Shown here in pieces: positions 1-6,976 of a stretch of DNA of 64,000 nt (position 1 is its first letter; every line of letters begins with the position of its first letter). Source of the DNA: Amycolatopsis iheyensis (GTDB taxonomy: Bacteria; Actinomycetota; Actinomycetes; Mycobacteriales; Pseudonocardiaceae); assembly GCF_024703995.1 (NCBI RefSeq), contig NZ_JAMXQV010000030.1, positions 62,001-126,000 on the forward strand, read 5' to 3'. The notes under the pieces are model-generated. The model was not told where the DNA came from. It saw only the letters and a list, made by a program, of their open reading frames with translations, and searched no databases. The translations under genes and the position numbers were made by a program.

Positions 1-1355
1 ACGTCGGCACCCGGCGTGGTGCCGACGACCTGACCGAGCTGGCCGCTCTCGTCGCCGACCTGAAGGCCGACGGCGTCTTCCTCGACACGCTCAAGAAGGC
101 CGAGCCGGACTTCGTCGAGCGGCTCGAAGCCGCGCGGCCCGGGCTCGTCCTCGAAGGCGAATCCAAGCTCGCGGTCGAGCGGATCGAGGACCACCCGGCG
201 TCGTGGGCGCAGTTCTTCGCCGACTCACCCGTGCCCGGTGTCCTGCGCGCCCACTGGTACGAGCGGCGCCACATGCAGCACCACGTCCGCCGCTGGCACC
301 GCGACCACAGCGAGGAGCTGCAGTCCGCGTGGCTCAACGGCGTCGGGGTCATGGTCTGGGAAGTCGTCTTCGGCGTGTGGGTCGGCTGGTCGCCGCGTGA
401 CGCCGGGACCGTGCGCCGGATGGTCACCCTCCAGCGTGCGGCCCAGGACCTGCTGCTGGACGGCGAATGGACACCGCTGGCCGAACTCGCGCCGGAAGCC
501 GAGGCCGCCGGCGTGTACGCGTCGAAGTGGGAACTCGACGGGAAGATCCTCTGGACGCTCGTCAACCGCGGCGACACCGACTACCGCGGCCCGCTGCCCG
601 GCGCCGACCTCTTCGACGGCGTCCCGGCTCGGGGGATCGGCGCCGCGGTGCAGGGTTGGTCGCCGGACCTCCCGCCGCTGCCGCACAACCCGGACGCTCG
701 GTTCCCGCACCGGATCGCGAACCGAGTAAGTCCACAAAGGACTACCGGTGAGCCCGATGAAGATGCTGTCGTAATCCCGAAAGGACCGTACGTCCTCACC
801 GTCCGGTACCGCGCCCGCGAGACCGGCATGTACCAGGGTGCGCCCTATGTGGACGAATGGAAGCCGCTTTCGCCGCGCCTGCACGACGCCCGCACGCTGC
901 AACGCGAAGGCGAGCTGACCACGGCGGTGGCGGTGGCGGCCACCGAAGTGACCAACGCGCAGTACGCGGAGTTCCTCGCGGCCACCGGTCAGGAGCCGAG
1001 ACAGCCGGGCGCCCCGGACGAGCCCGTCACCCACGTCGACCTCGACGACGCCCGCGCGTACTGCGCCTGGCGCGGTGGCCGCCTGCCGACCGAGGACGAG
1101 TGGCAGCTGGCGGGGGATCGGTTGCGCCGTGGCACACCCGTCGTCTGGAACTGGACCGAGAGCGAGCACTCCGACGGCCGCACGCGGTTCGTGATGCTCA
1201 AGGGCGGCAGCGACTACCGCGCCGAAGGCTCCGAGTGGTACGTCGAAGGCGGCGTCAAAGCTCCGGACTACACCGTGAAGCTCCTCCTGCCCGGCTTCGG
1301 TCTCGCCCGGAGCGCGACGGTCGGCTTCCGGTGCGCGTGGGAGGTCCGGTCGTGA
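1..1355 (+). CDS. SUMF1/FGE-domain protein, 5' end missing
   Basis: The frame is open from the first complete codon (position 3), so the start lies upstream; about 450 residues are visible. The first half (E-L-Q-S-A-W-L-N-G-V-G-V-M-V-W-E region, then W-E-L-D-G-K-I-L-W) looks like the end of a glycosidase-like barrel and sandwich. The C-terminal ~170 residues are a formylglycine-generating-enzyme type fold: E-V-T-N-A-Q-Y-A-E-F, P-V-T-H-V-D, G-G-R-L-P-T-E-D-E-W, W-N-W-T-E-S-E, G-F-R-C-A-W. Proteins with this pairing bind or act on sugars, but the substrate cannot be told here. The gene overlaps the next by 4 bases (GTGA), so it is coupled to the CoA-transferase. A block of low-GC3 codons interrupts it near 716-783. 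Confidence 0.75.
   Translation, partial: VGTRRGADDLTELAALVADLKADGVFLDTLKKAEPDFVERLEAARPGLVLEGESKLAVERIEDHPASWAQFFADSPVPGVLRAHWYERRHMQHHVRRWHRDHSEELQSAWLNGVGVMVWEVVFGVWVGWSPRDAGTVRRMVTLQRAAQDLLLDGEWTPLAELAPEAEAAGVYASKWELDGKILWTLVNRGDTDYRGPLPGADLFDGVPARGIGAAVQGWSPDLPPLPHNPDARFPHRIANRVSPQRTTGEPDEDAVVIPKGPYVLTVRYRARETGMYQGAPYVDEWKPLSPRLHDARTLQREGELTTAVAVAATEVTNAQYAEFLAATGQEPRQPGAPDEPVTHVDLDDARAYCAWRGGRLPTEDEWQLAGDRLRRGTPVVWNWTESEHSDGRTRFVMLKGGSDYRAEGSEWYVEGGVKAPDYTVKLLLPGFGLARSATVGFRCAWEVRS
716..783 (+). other. Low-GC3 in-frame block inside the SUMF1-domain gene
   Basis: About 22 codons here (cga gta agt cca caa agg act ... gta atc ccg aaa gga) end mostly in A or T, while flanking codons end almost always in G or C. 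The block contains the short palindrome AGTCCACAAAGGACT (729-743), followed by a ribosome-site-like stretch and a tiny GTG ORF of 8 codons in another frame. The main frame stays open. It sits in the linker before the SUMF1 domain, so it may be a small in-frame insertion or a fast-diverging linker. Confidence 0.5.
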
Positions 1356-2560
1356 GCGTCTCCCGCGATCCTTCGGCCGGCGCGCTCGCCGGGCTGCGCG
1401 TCATCGACGCCTCGACGCTCTTCGCCGGCCCGATGGCCGCGATGCACCTGGGTGACATGGGTGCCGACGTGATCAAGGTCGAGCACCCGCGCAAACCCGA
1501 CCCGTCGCGCACCCACGGCGCCGCGAAGGACGGCGTCAACCTGTGGTGGAAGACGCTGGGCCGCAACAAGCGCACGGTCACCGCCGACCTCGGCAGCGAA
1601 GGCGGCCGCGAGGTGTTCCTCGCGCTCGCCACCACCGCCGACGTCGTCATCGAGAACTTCCGCCCGGGCACGCTCGAACGCTGGCACCTCGGGTACGACG
1701 AGCTGGCGAGCTGGAACCCGAAGCTGGTGCTCGCCCGCGTGACCGGCTTCGGGCAGCTCGGCCCGTACCGGTCGCGGCCGGGGTTCGGCACGCTCGCCGA
1801 GGCGATGAGCGGGTTCGCGGCGACCACCGGGGAGCCGGACGGCCCGCCGACGCTGCCGCCGTTCGGGCTCGCCGACGGCGTCGCGTCGCTGGCCACGGCA
1901 TACGCGATCATGGTCGCACTGGCCGCCCGCGCGACCACCGGCCGCGGGCAGGTCGTCGACACCGCGATCATCGAGCCGATGCTGGCCATGCTCGGCCCGC
2001 AGATCACCCGCTGGGACCAGCTGCGGACCGTCCAGCCGCGCACCGGTAACCGGTCGACCAACAACGCGCCACGCAACACCTACCGCACCGCCGACGGCCA
2101 GTGGGTCGCGGTCTCGACGTCGGCCCAGTCGATCGCCGAGCGCGTGGTGCGCATGGTCGGGCGGCCGGACCTGGCCGACGAGCCGTGGTTCGCCACCGGC
2201 GCCGAGCGGGCCCGGCACGCCGACGAGCTCGACGAAGCCGTCGGGAAGTGGATCGGGCAGCGCACCCGCGACGAGGTCGTCGCGGCCTTCGAGGAGGCAC
2301 AGGCGGCCGTCGCGCCGATCTACGATGCCGCGGACATCGTCGAGGACCCGCAGTTCCGGGCGCTCGGCACGATCCACGAGATCGAGGACGACGACCTCGG
2401 CCCGATGCTCATGCAGGGACCGTTGTTCCGGCTTTCGGGCCACGACGGCGTCATCGGCCACACCGGCCGTCCGCACGGGGCCGACACCGACGCCGTGCTG
2501 GAAGAGCTGGGGTTCTCGCCCGAGCGCGTCGCCGCGCTGCGGGAGCGGGGTGCGGTGTGA
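1352..2560 (+). CDS. CaiB/BaiF-family (class III) CoA-transferase
   Basis: 402 residues from GTG 1352, in the overlap with the upstream stop. The family moves CoA between organic acids in the cytoplasm. Visible family features are G-L-R-V-I-D-A-S-T-L-F-A-G-P near the N-terminus, M-G-A-D-V-I-K-V-E-H-P, V-I-E-N-F-R-P-G and G-F-G-Q-L-G-P. Where FRC/CaiB enzymes have the catalytic Asp (P-G-[FY]-D), this protein reads P-G-F-G-T-L-A-E-A-M-S-G, so that Asp appears absent; I recall other members with the same pattern, so it may mark a subfamily. Length is normal. It lies between the SUMF1-domain gene and a CitE-like lyase with 4-base overlaps, suggesting CoA activation of an acid that the lyase then cleaves. 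Confidence 0.88.
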   Translation: MSVSRDPSAGALAGLRVIDASTLFAGPMAAMHLGDMGADVIKVEHPRKPDPSRTHGAAKDGVNLWWKTLGRNKRTVTADLGSEGGREVFLALATTADVVIENFRPGTLERWHLGYDELASWNPKLVLARVTGFGQLGPYRSRPGFGTLAEAMSGFAATTGEPDGPPTLPPFGLADGVASLATAYAIMVALAARATTGRGQVVDTAIIEPMLAMLGPQITRWDQLRTVQPRTGNRSTNNAPRNTYRTADGQWVAVSTSAQSIAERVVRMVGRPDLADEPWFATGAERARHADELDEAVGKWIGQRTRDEVVAAFEEAQAAVAPIYDAADIVEDPQFRALGTIHEIEDDDLGPMLMQGPLFRLSGHDGVIGHTGRPHGADTDAVLEELGFSPERVAALRERGAV

Positions 2561-3372
2561 GCCCGGCCCTGACGTTCCTCTACGCGCCGGCCGACCGCCC
2601 GGACCGGGTCCGCAAGGCGTTGGCGTCCGAGGCCGACGTCGTGCTCGTCGACCTCGAGGACGCCGTCGCCCCGGCGCGCAAGGCCGAAGCCCGTTCGAAC
2701 GTGGTGGAGCTGCTCGCCGAGGTGTCGCGCCCGGTGCAGGTGCGGGTCAACCACCCGAGCACGCCGTGGCACGACGCCGACCTCGCGACGGTCGCCGGCC
2801 TGCCGCTCGCGGTGGGCGCGCGGCTGCCGAAGGTCGAGGCGCCGGACGAGATCCTCGCGATCGACCGGGTGCTGCCGGGCCGGGCCCTGAACCCGCTGAT
2901 CGAGTCGGCGCTGGGCGTGGAACGGGCGCTGGAGATCGCGACGGCGTCGCCGCGGATCGCGTCGATCGGGCTCGGCGAGGCCGACCTGCGCTCGGACCTC
3001 GGCGTCGCCGACGAGGCCGGGCTGACCTGGGCGCGCAGCCGGGTGATCGTCGCGGCGCGGGCGGCGCGTCTGGTACCGCCCGCGATGTCCGCTTATGCCA
3101 ACGTCCGCGACCTCGACGGGCTGGCCGCGTCCTGCCGGGCGGGCCGGGCGCTCGGGTTCCGCGGCCGGACCGCCATCCACCCGGTGCAGCTGGAGACGAT
3201 CCGGGCCGCGTTCTTGCCGACACCGCAGGAGGTTTCGCGGGCGCGGGAAGTCATCGAACGGGTCGCGGGCGCGACGGCGGCCGGGGTCGGCGCGATCGCC
3301 CTCGCCGACGGGACCTTCCTCGACGTCGCCATGGTGGAACAGGCGCGGACGGTGCTTTCCCTGGCCGATTAG
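2557..3372 (+). CDS. CitE/HpcH-family CoA-ester lyase
   Basis: 271 residues from GTG 2557, overlapping the CoA-transferase stop by 4 bases. The fold is the HpcH/HpaI aldolase / citrate lyase beta TIM barrel. Motifs include V-L-V-D-L-E-D-A-V-A-P (metal-side acids), V-R-V-N-H-P, L-P-K-V-E, P-L-I-E-S-A, G-L-G-E-A-D-L and G-R-T-A-I-H-P-V-Q. Single-gene members cleave malyl-, citramalyl- or related beta-hydroxyacyl-CoA esters into acetyl-CoA and an oxoacid. Paired with the CoA-transferase it would give a two-step acid degradation route; the substrate is unknown. It is the last gene of the operon. Confidence 0.85.
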   Translation: MSPALTFLYAPADRPDRVRKALASEADVVLVDLEDAVAPARKAEARSNVVELLAEVSRPVQVRVNHPSTPWHDADLATVAGLPLAVGARLPKVEAPDEILAIDRVLPGRALNPLIESALGVERALEIATASPRIASIGLGEADLRSDLGVADEAGLTWARSRVIVAARAARLVPPAMSAYANVRDLDGLAASCRAGRALGFRGRTAIHPVQLETIRAAFLPTPQEVSRAREVIERVAGATAAGVGAIALADGTFLDVAMVEQARTVLSLAD

Positions 3373-3420
3373 TACGAGCGTTGTACGGAATTTGGACGCC
3401 CGCGTGGCGCACTGGCGGAC

Positions 3421-4647
3421 ATGCGAATTCCGAAAGCGATCCTCTTGGCGCTGGCGGTGGTGGCCGGCGCGCTGACGCTGACTCCGGCGGCGAGTGCGGC
3501 CTACAGCGACCCGCTGACCACCACCACGAAGCAGAACCTGGTCTGGCACGCGACGCCGGCCGCCGCGCTGACCGCGCTGGACAACGCGCTGCCGAACGTC
3601 AGCATGAACACCGTCGTCAACGACCCCAGTTACGCGATGACCGGCTGCACCGCCGCCGAAAAGGCCGCGCTGCCCAAGGCGCCGGCCGCCACGAAGGCGC
3701 TGTGCTGGGACTCCGAACGCGCGGGCAGCACGACCTGGGTCCCGCAGGGCATCACGACCTCCGGTGACGCCGACGACGACGGCATGTGGGGCGCGGACAA
3801 GATCATCCTGTCCGGCTGGCACGGCACCGCCGCGCTCGGCCGGTACGACGACGCGCGCATCCAGGCCGTCAACTACGACGACCCGGCGTCGGCCGCGCAC
3901 CGCATGGTGTACCTGGCCGTGCCGAACAGCACCGGCAGCAGCTTCTCCGGCGCGCAGGCGCACATGGGCGGGATGGCGTGGTACGGCGACAAGATCTACG
4001 TCACCGCCGTCGGGAACACCTCGACCGCGATCCGGGTGTTCAGCACCAAGCACATCCTGCAGCTGACCGACACGACGTCGAACGCGATCGGCAAGACCTC
4101 GCGCGGGTACGCCGCCTGGACCTACAAGTACGCGATGATGCAGGTCGGCTACTACACCTATGCGGGCGGCACCTGCAGCATGTCCTCCGACACCGGGGTG
4201 CCGTGCTTCTCGTCGCTGTCGCTGGACCGCAGCACCAGCCCGGCGAGCATCGTGACGACGGAGTACTTCTCCGACCAGAGCCGCCACGGCCGCCTCTACC
4301 GCTACCCGGCGGGCACGGACTACCTGCTGACCGGGACCGCCACCGAGGCTTACCGCAGCTACGTGGGCAACATGCAGGGCGTGCTGTCCCACAACGGAAA
4401 GTGGTACGTGGCCCACAGCTCGGCCACGCTCAACGGCCAGCTCTGGGCCCAGACGACGACGGCGAGCACGTCGGCCACCTGCGGCACGACGAGCGCGTGC
4501 TGGGCGGTGCACCCGGAGGCGCTGACCTACGACTGGTCGACGGGCCTGGTGTGGTCCCAGTCGGAGTGGTCGACGGCCGACTGCGAGGCACAGGGCCAGA
4601 CTTGCGGCCGGTCGGTGTTCGCGGTGCCGCTGACCTCACTCGGCTAG
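3421..4647 (+). CDS. Secreted protein of unknown function
   Basis: 408 residues with a clear Sec signal peptide (M-R-I-P-K then a hydrophobic core, cut after A-A-S-A near residue 26). The mature protein is rich in Trp, Tyr and Thr and has four or more Cys, consistent with an extracellular beta-rich fold. Phrases such as W-V-P-Q-G-I-T-T, I-I-L-S-G-W-H, M-G-G-M-A-W-Y-G-D-K-I-Y-V and Y-P-A-G-T-D-Y-L recur at intervals that would suit propeller blades. I do not recognise a named domain. It starts 48 bases after the CitE gene and its 3' end overlaps the convergent ArsR gene by 12 bases. Confidence 0.7.
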   Translation: MRIPKAILLALAVVAGALTLTPAASAAYSDPLTTTTKQNLVWHATPAAALTALDNALPNVSMNTVVNDPSYAMTGCTAAEKAALPKAPAATKALCWDSERAGSTTWVPQGITTSGDADDDGMWGADKIILSGWHGTAALGRYDDARIQAVNYDDPASAAHRMVYLAVPNSTGSSFSGAQAHMGGMAWYGDKIYVTAVGNTSTAIRVFSTKHILQLTDTTSNAIGKTSRGYAAWTYKYAMMQVGYYTYAGGTCSMSSDTGVPCFSSLSLDRSTSPASIVTTEYFSDQSRHGRLYRYPAGTDYLLTGTATEAYRSYVGNMQGVLSHNGKWYVAHSSATLNGQLWAQTTTASTSATCGTTSACWAVHPEALTYDWSTGLVWSQSEWSTADCEAQGQTCGRSVFAVPLTSLG

Positions 4648-5619
4648 CAGGGCCGCGCCGAGCGCCGTGATCAGGTAGAAGACCTGGCGCCCGGAGCGTT
4701 CGCGTTGCGCCAGGCCGTTTTCGCGCAGCACGGCCAGGTGCTGGGACACCGCGCTGGGGGTGACGCCGAGCGCGTGGGCCAGGTCGGTGGTAGTGGCGGG
4801 GGAGCGCAGCGCTTCGAGCAGCCCGGCCCGCGCGCGGCCCAGCAGCCGGACGGTGGCCTCGGCGGGTGGTCGGGTGCCCGCCGTCCAGAGGGCGCCGCGG
4901 CCGCGGGCCGGGTAGCGGACCGTGGTCTGGGTCGAGGTGTTCTTCTTGATCATCACGTGCGGTGGGCCGAGCACGACGGGGATCAGCACCAGCCCGCCGG
5001 GGCCGCGGTTCACCACGACGTCGTCCCGGACGTGCTCGCTGGTCAGCAGGAGCCGGCCGTCGTCCCAGCGCAGGTCCGGGTGCAGCCCGGCGAACAGCTT
5101 TTCCGCGCCGCCGGCGGCGAACACCCGCGCGCGGTGGGCGACGTCGGCGTCGAGGACCGCGCGCATCCTCGGCCAGTGCGGGGCGACCAGCCGGTCGTGC
5201 GCCGCGCGCAGCTCCGCGGCGACCGCCTTCAGGCCGGCGGCCGGGTGGGCGGCCAAGTCGGTGACCGTGCCGCGCGGGTCGTCGCCGAACACCCGGCCGA
5301 GACTGCGCCGGACCTGCCGCGCCGTCGTGGCGCGCAGCGCGGCCAGGTCGTCGTCGATGGACGGACCGGCGCCGCGCGGGGCGGGCACGAGGAACTGCGG
5401 CCAGTTGGGCCGGTCGCTCACGAGCAGCGGCCACGTCCACGGCAGCGCGAGCGGCTCGCGGGCGAGCTCGTCTTCCGCCCAGCGCAGCCACGGCAGGTTG
5501 ACCGCCTGCCGGTCCCGGCCGCCCAGCTGCCGCAGGCACTCGACCGTCTCCGACAGCGGGGAGATCGCGACCCGGGTCGTCGCCAGCTCCGCGACGCCGA
5601 GTTCGATCACCAGTGCCAT
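4636..5619 (-). CDS. ArsR-family transcriptional regulator with large N-terminal domain
   Basis: 327 residues. The last ~70 hold a winged helix of ArsR type (T-T-D-L-A-H-A-L-G-V-T-P-S-A-V-S-Q-H-L-A-V-L then R-S-G-R-Q-V-F-Y-L). The first ~240 residues are the non-DNA-binding domain seen in long actinobacterial ArsR-like proteins and have no cysteine metal site, so a metal sensor is unlikely. It is divergent from an MFS exporter gene with 67 bases between start codons. A short inverted repeat (TAGC-N5-GCTA, 5633-5645) lies in the gap and could be its operator. The likely role is control of the exporter and itself. Confidence 0.82.
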   Translation of the reverse strand: MALVIELGVAELATTRVAISPLSETVECLRQLGGRDRQAVNLPWLRWAEDELAREPLALPWTWPLLVSDRPNWPQFLVPAPRGAGPSIDDDLAALRATTARQVRRSLGRVFGDDPRGTVTDLAAHPAAGLKAVAAELRAAHDRLVAPHWPRMRAVLDADVAHRARVFAAGGAEKLFAGLHPDLRWDDGRLLLTSEHVRDDVVVNRGPGGLVLIPVVLGPPHVMIKKNTSTQTTVRYPARGRGALWTAGTRPPAEATVRLLGRARAGLLEALRSPATTTDLAHALGVTPSAVSQHLAVLRENGLAQRERSGRQVFYLITALGAALLAE

Positions 5620-5632
5620 GCCTTCGAGTATG

Positions 5633-5645
5633 TAGCACTGCGCTA
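5633..5645. promoter_or_regulatory. Candidate ArsR operator
   Basis: TAGC-ACTGC-GCTA inverted repeat in the 67-base gap between the divergent ArsR and MFS genes, next to TATGTA, which could serve as a -10 element. The assignment rests on position only. Confidence 0.35.
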
Positions 5646-5686
5646 AATGGTGTCGCGGGTGCCGAGGCGGGCCGAAAGATCACCGC

Positions 5687-6976
5687 ATGACGGCTTTCCG
5701 GCGACTCTGGTGGGCGACCGGCATCGACAACCTCGGCTCCGGCGCCTACACCGCGGCGGTGCCCCTGGTGACGGTCACGGTCACCCACGACCCGCGGCTC
5801 GTGTCCCTGGTCTCGACCGCGGCGTACCTGCCGTGGCTGCTGCTGTCGCTCCCGGCGGGCGCGCTGGCCGACCGGCACGATCGCGCGGATCAGGTGCTTG
5901 ATCGCGTCCCAGACGGCGTCCCACTCACCCGTCATGATGCCGTCGAGGATCGCGAAGTTCGTGATCGCCGTGGCGTCGAGGCCCGCGGCTTGGCGGCCCT
6001 GCGACGGCAGGCCCAGCTGATGTGGCGCTCGCAGGCACTCCAGGCCGCGCTGGTCGCCGTGACCGCGATCCTGGCCGCCTTCGGGGAAGCCGGCATCCCG
6101 GTCCTGGTCGTGACGGCGTTCGGGATCGGCGCGGGCGACGTCGTCTTCGGCACCGCCGCACAGGCGATCCTGCCGGACCTCGTGCCGAAGTCCCGGCTGC
6201 ACCGAGCCAACGGCCACCAGCAGGCGATCACGACGATCACCGGCCAGTTCGCCGGACCGCCGCTCGGCAGCCTGCTGTTCGGCGTGGCGGGGGCCCTCCC
6301 GTTCGGCTTCGACGCCGTGTCGTTCGCGCTGTCCGCGCTTTTGGTGGCGACACTGCCGCGGCGCACTTCGCAGGTCACCACCCGCCCGGCGGTACGGGAA
6401 GGCCTGACCTGGCTGCTGCGGCACCGGCTGCTGCGCACGCTGGCGCTTCTCCTGGGCGTCAACACGTTCTGCGGCCAGCTCGCCTACGCGACCCTCGTCC
6501 TGCTCGCCACCGAGGTCGTCCACCTCGACGCACGCGGCTACGGCGTGCTCCTGGCCGGCGCGGCCCTCGGCAGCGTGCTCGGCGGCTTGGTCAACGCGCG
6601 GATCGTGGCGCGGATCGGCGCCCTGCCGGCGCTGGTGGTCGCGCTGACGGCCAACGCCGGCGCGTTCGCCGGCATCGGCCTGAGCCCGAACGCGGTGGTG
6701 CTCGGGAGCTTCCTGGCGGTGACCGGGTTCGTCACGACCATGTGGAACATCGTGACCGTCGGCTTCCGCCAGCAGCTGGTGCCCCCGGCGTTGCTGGGCC
6801 GCGTCACGAGCGTCAACCGGTTCCTCGGCTGGGGCTTGATCCCCCTGGGCACCCTGGCCGGCGGCCAGGTGGCGCACGCGCTGGGGCTGCGGGCACCGTA
6901 CCTGGTCGCGGCGGCGCTGCGGGGGCTCGCGCTGGTCGTCGCCTTGCCGGTGCTGATCCGGGCGGTGCGGGACTAG
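5687..6976 (+). CDS. MFS exporter carrying an in-frame foreign insert; possibly inactive
   Basis: 429 residues, MFS drug-exporter type with N-terminal helices N-L-G-S-G-A-Y-T-A-A-V-P-L and L-P-W-L-L-L-S-L-P-A-G-A-L-A-D-R-H-D-R. Right after this motif-A loop come about 43 charged residues with no family resemblance, before the next helix resumes at L-M-W-R-S-Q-A-L-Q-A-A. These residues are encoded by an inverted segment whose opposite strand has coding-quality codon use. Reading frame is kept, so a full-length protein could be made, but the conserved cytoplasmic loop between helices 2 and 3 is broken. The rest of the carrier looks intact. It is divergent from the ArsR gene, and its stop overlaps the convergent SARP gene by 4 bases. 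Confidence 0.8.
   Translation: MTAFRRLWWATGIDNLGSGAYTAAVPLVTVTVTHDPRLVSLVSTAAYLPWLLLSLPAGALADRHDRADQVLDRVPDGVPLTRHDAVEDREVRDRRGVEARGLAALRRQAQLMWRSQALQAALVAVTAILAAFGEAGIPVLVVTAFGIGAGDVVFGTAAQAILPDLVPKSRLHRANGHQQAITTITGQFAGPPLGSLLFGVAGALPFGFDAVSFALSALLVATLPRRTSQVTTRPAVREGLTWLLRHRLLRTLALLLGVNTFCGQLAYATLVLLATEVVHLDARGYGVLLAGAALGSVLGGLVNARIVARIGALPALVVALTANAGAFAGIGLSPNAVVLGSFLAVTGFVTTMWNIVTVGFRQQLVPPALLGRVTSVNRFLGWGLIPLGTLAGGQVAHALGLRAPYLVAAALRGLALVVALPVLIRAVRD
5885..6013 (-). other. Inverted coding-like insert in the MFS gene
   Basis: Read on the minus strand, this ~129-bp segment is open and nearly every codon ends in G or C; it encodes G-L-D-A-T-A-I-T-N-F-A-I-L-D-G then IMTGEWDAVWDAIKHLIR. Read in the MFS frame the same bases give many T- and A-ending codons. 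The W-x-x-V-W-x-x-I-K pattern recalls phage tape-measure or similar helical repeats, but 40 residues do not identify a family. Length is a multiple of 3, and the boundaries are accurate to about a codon or two. No target-site duplication was evident. Confidence 0.6.
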
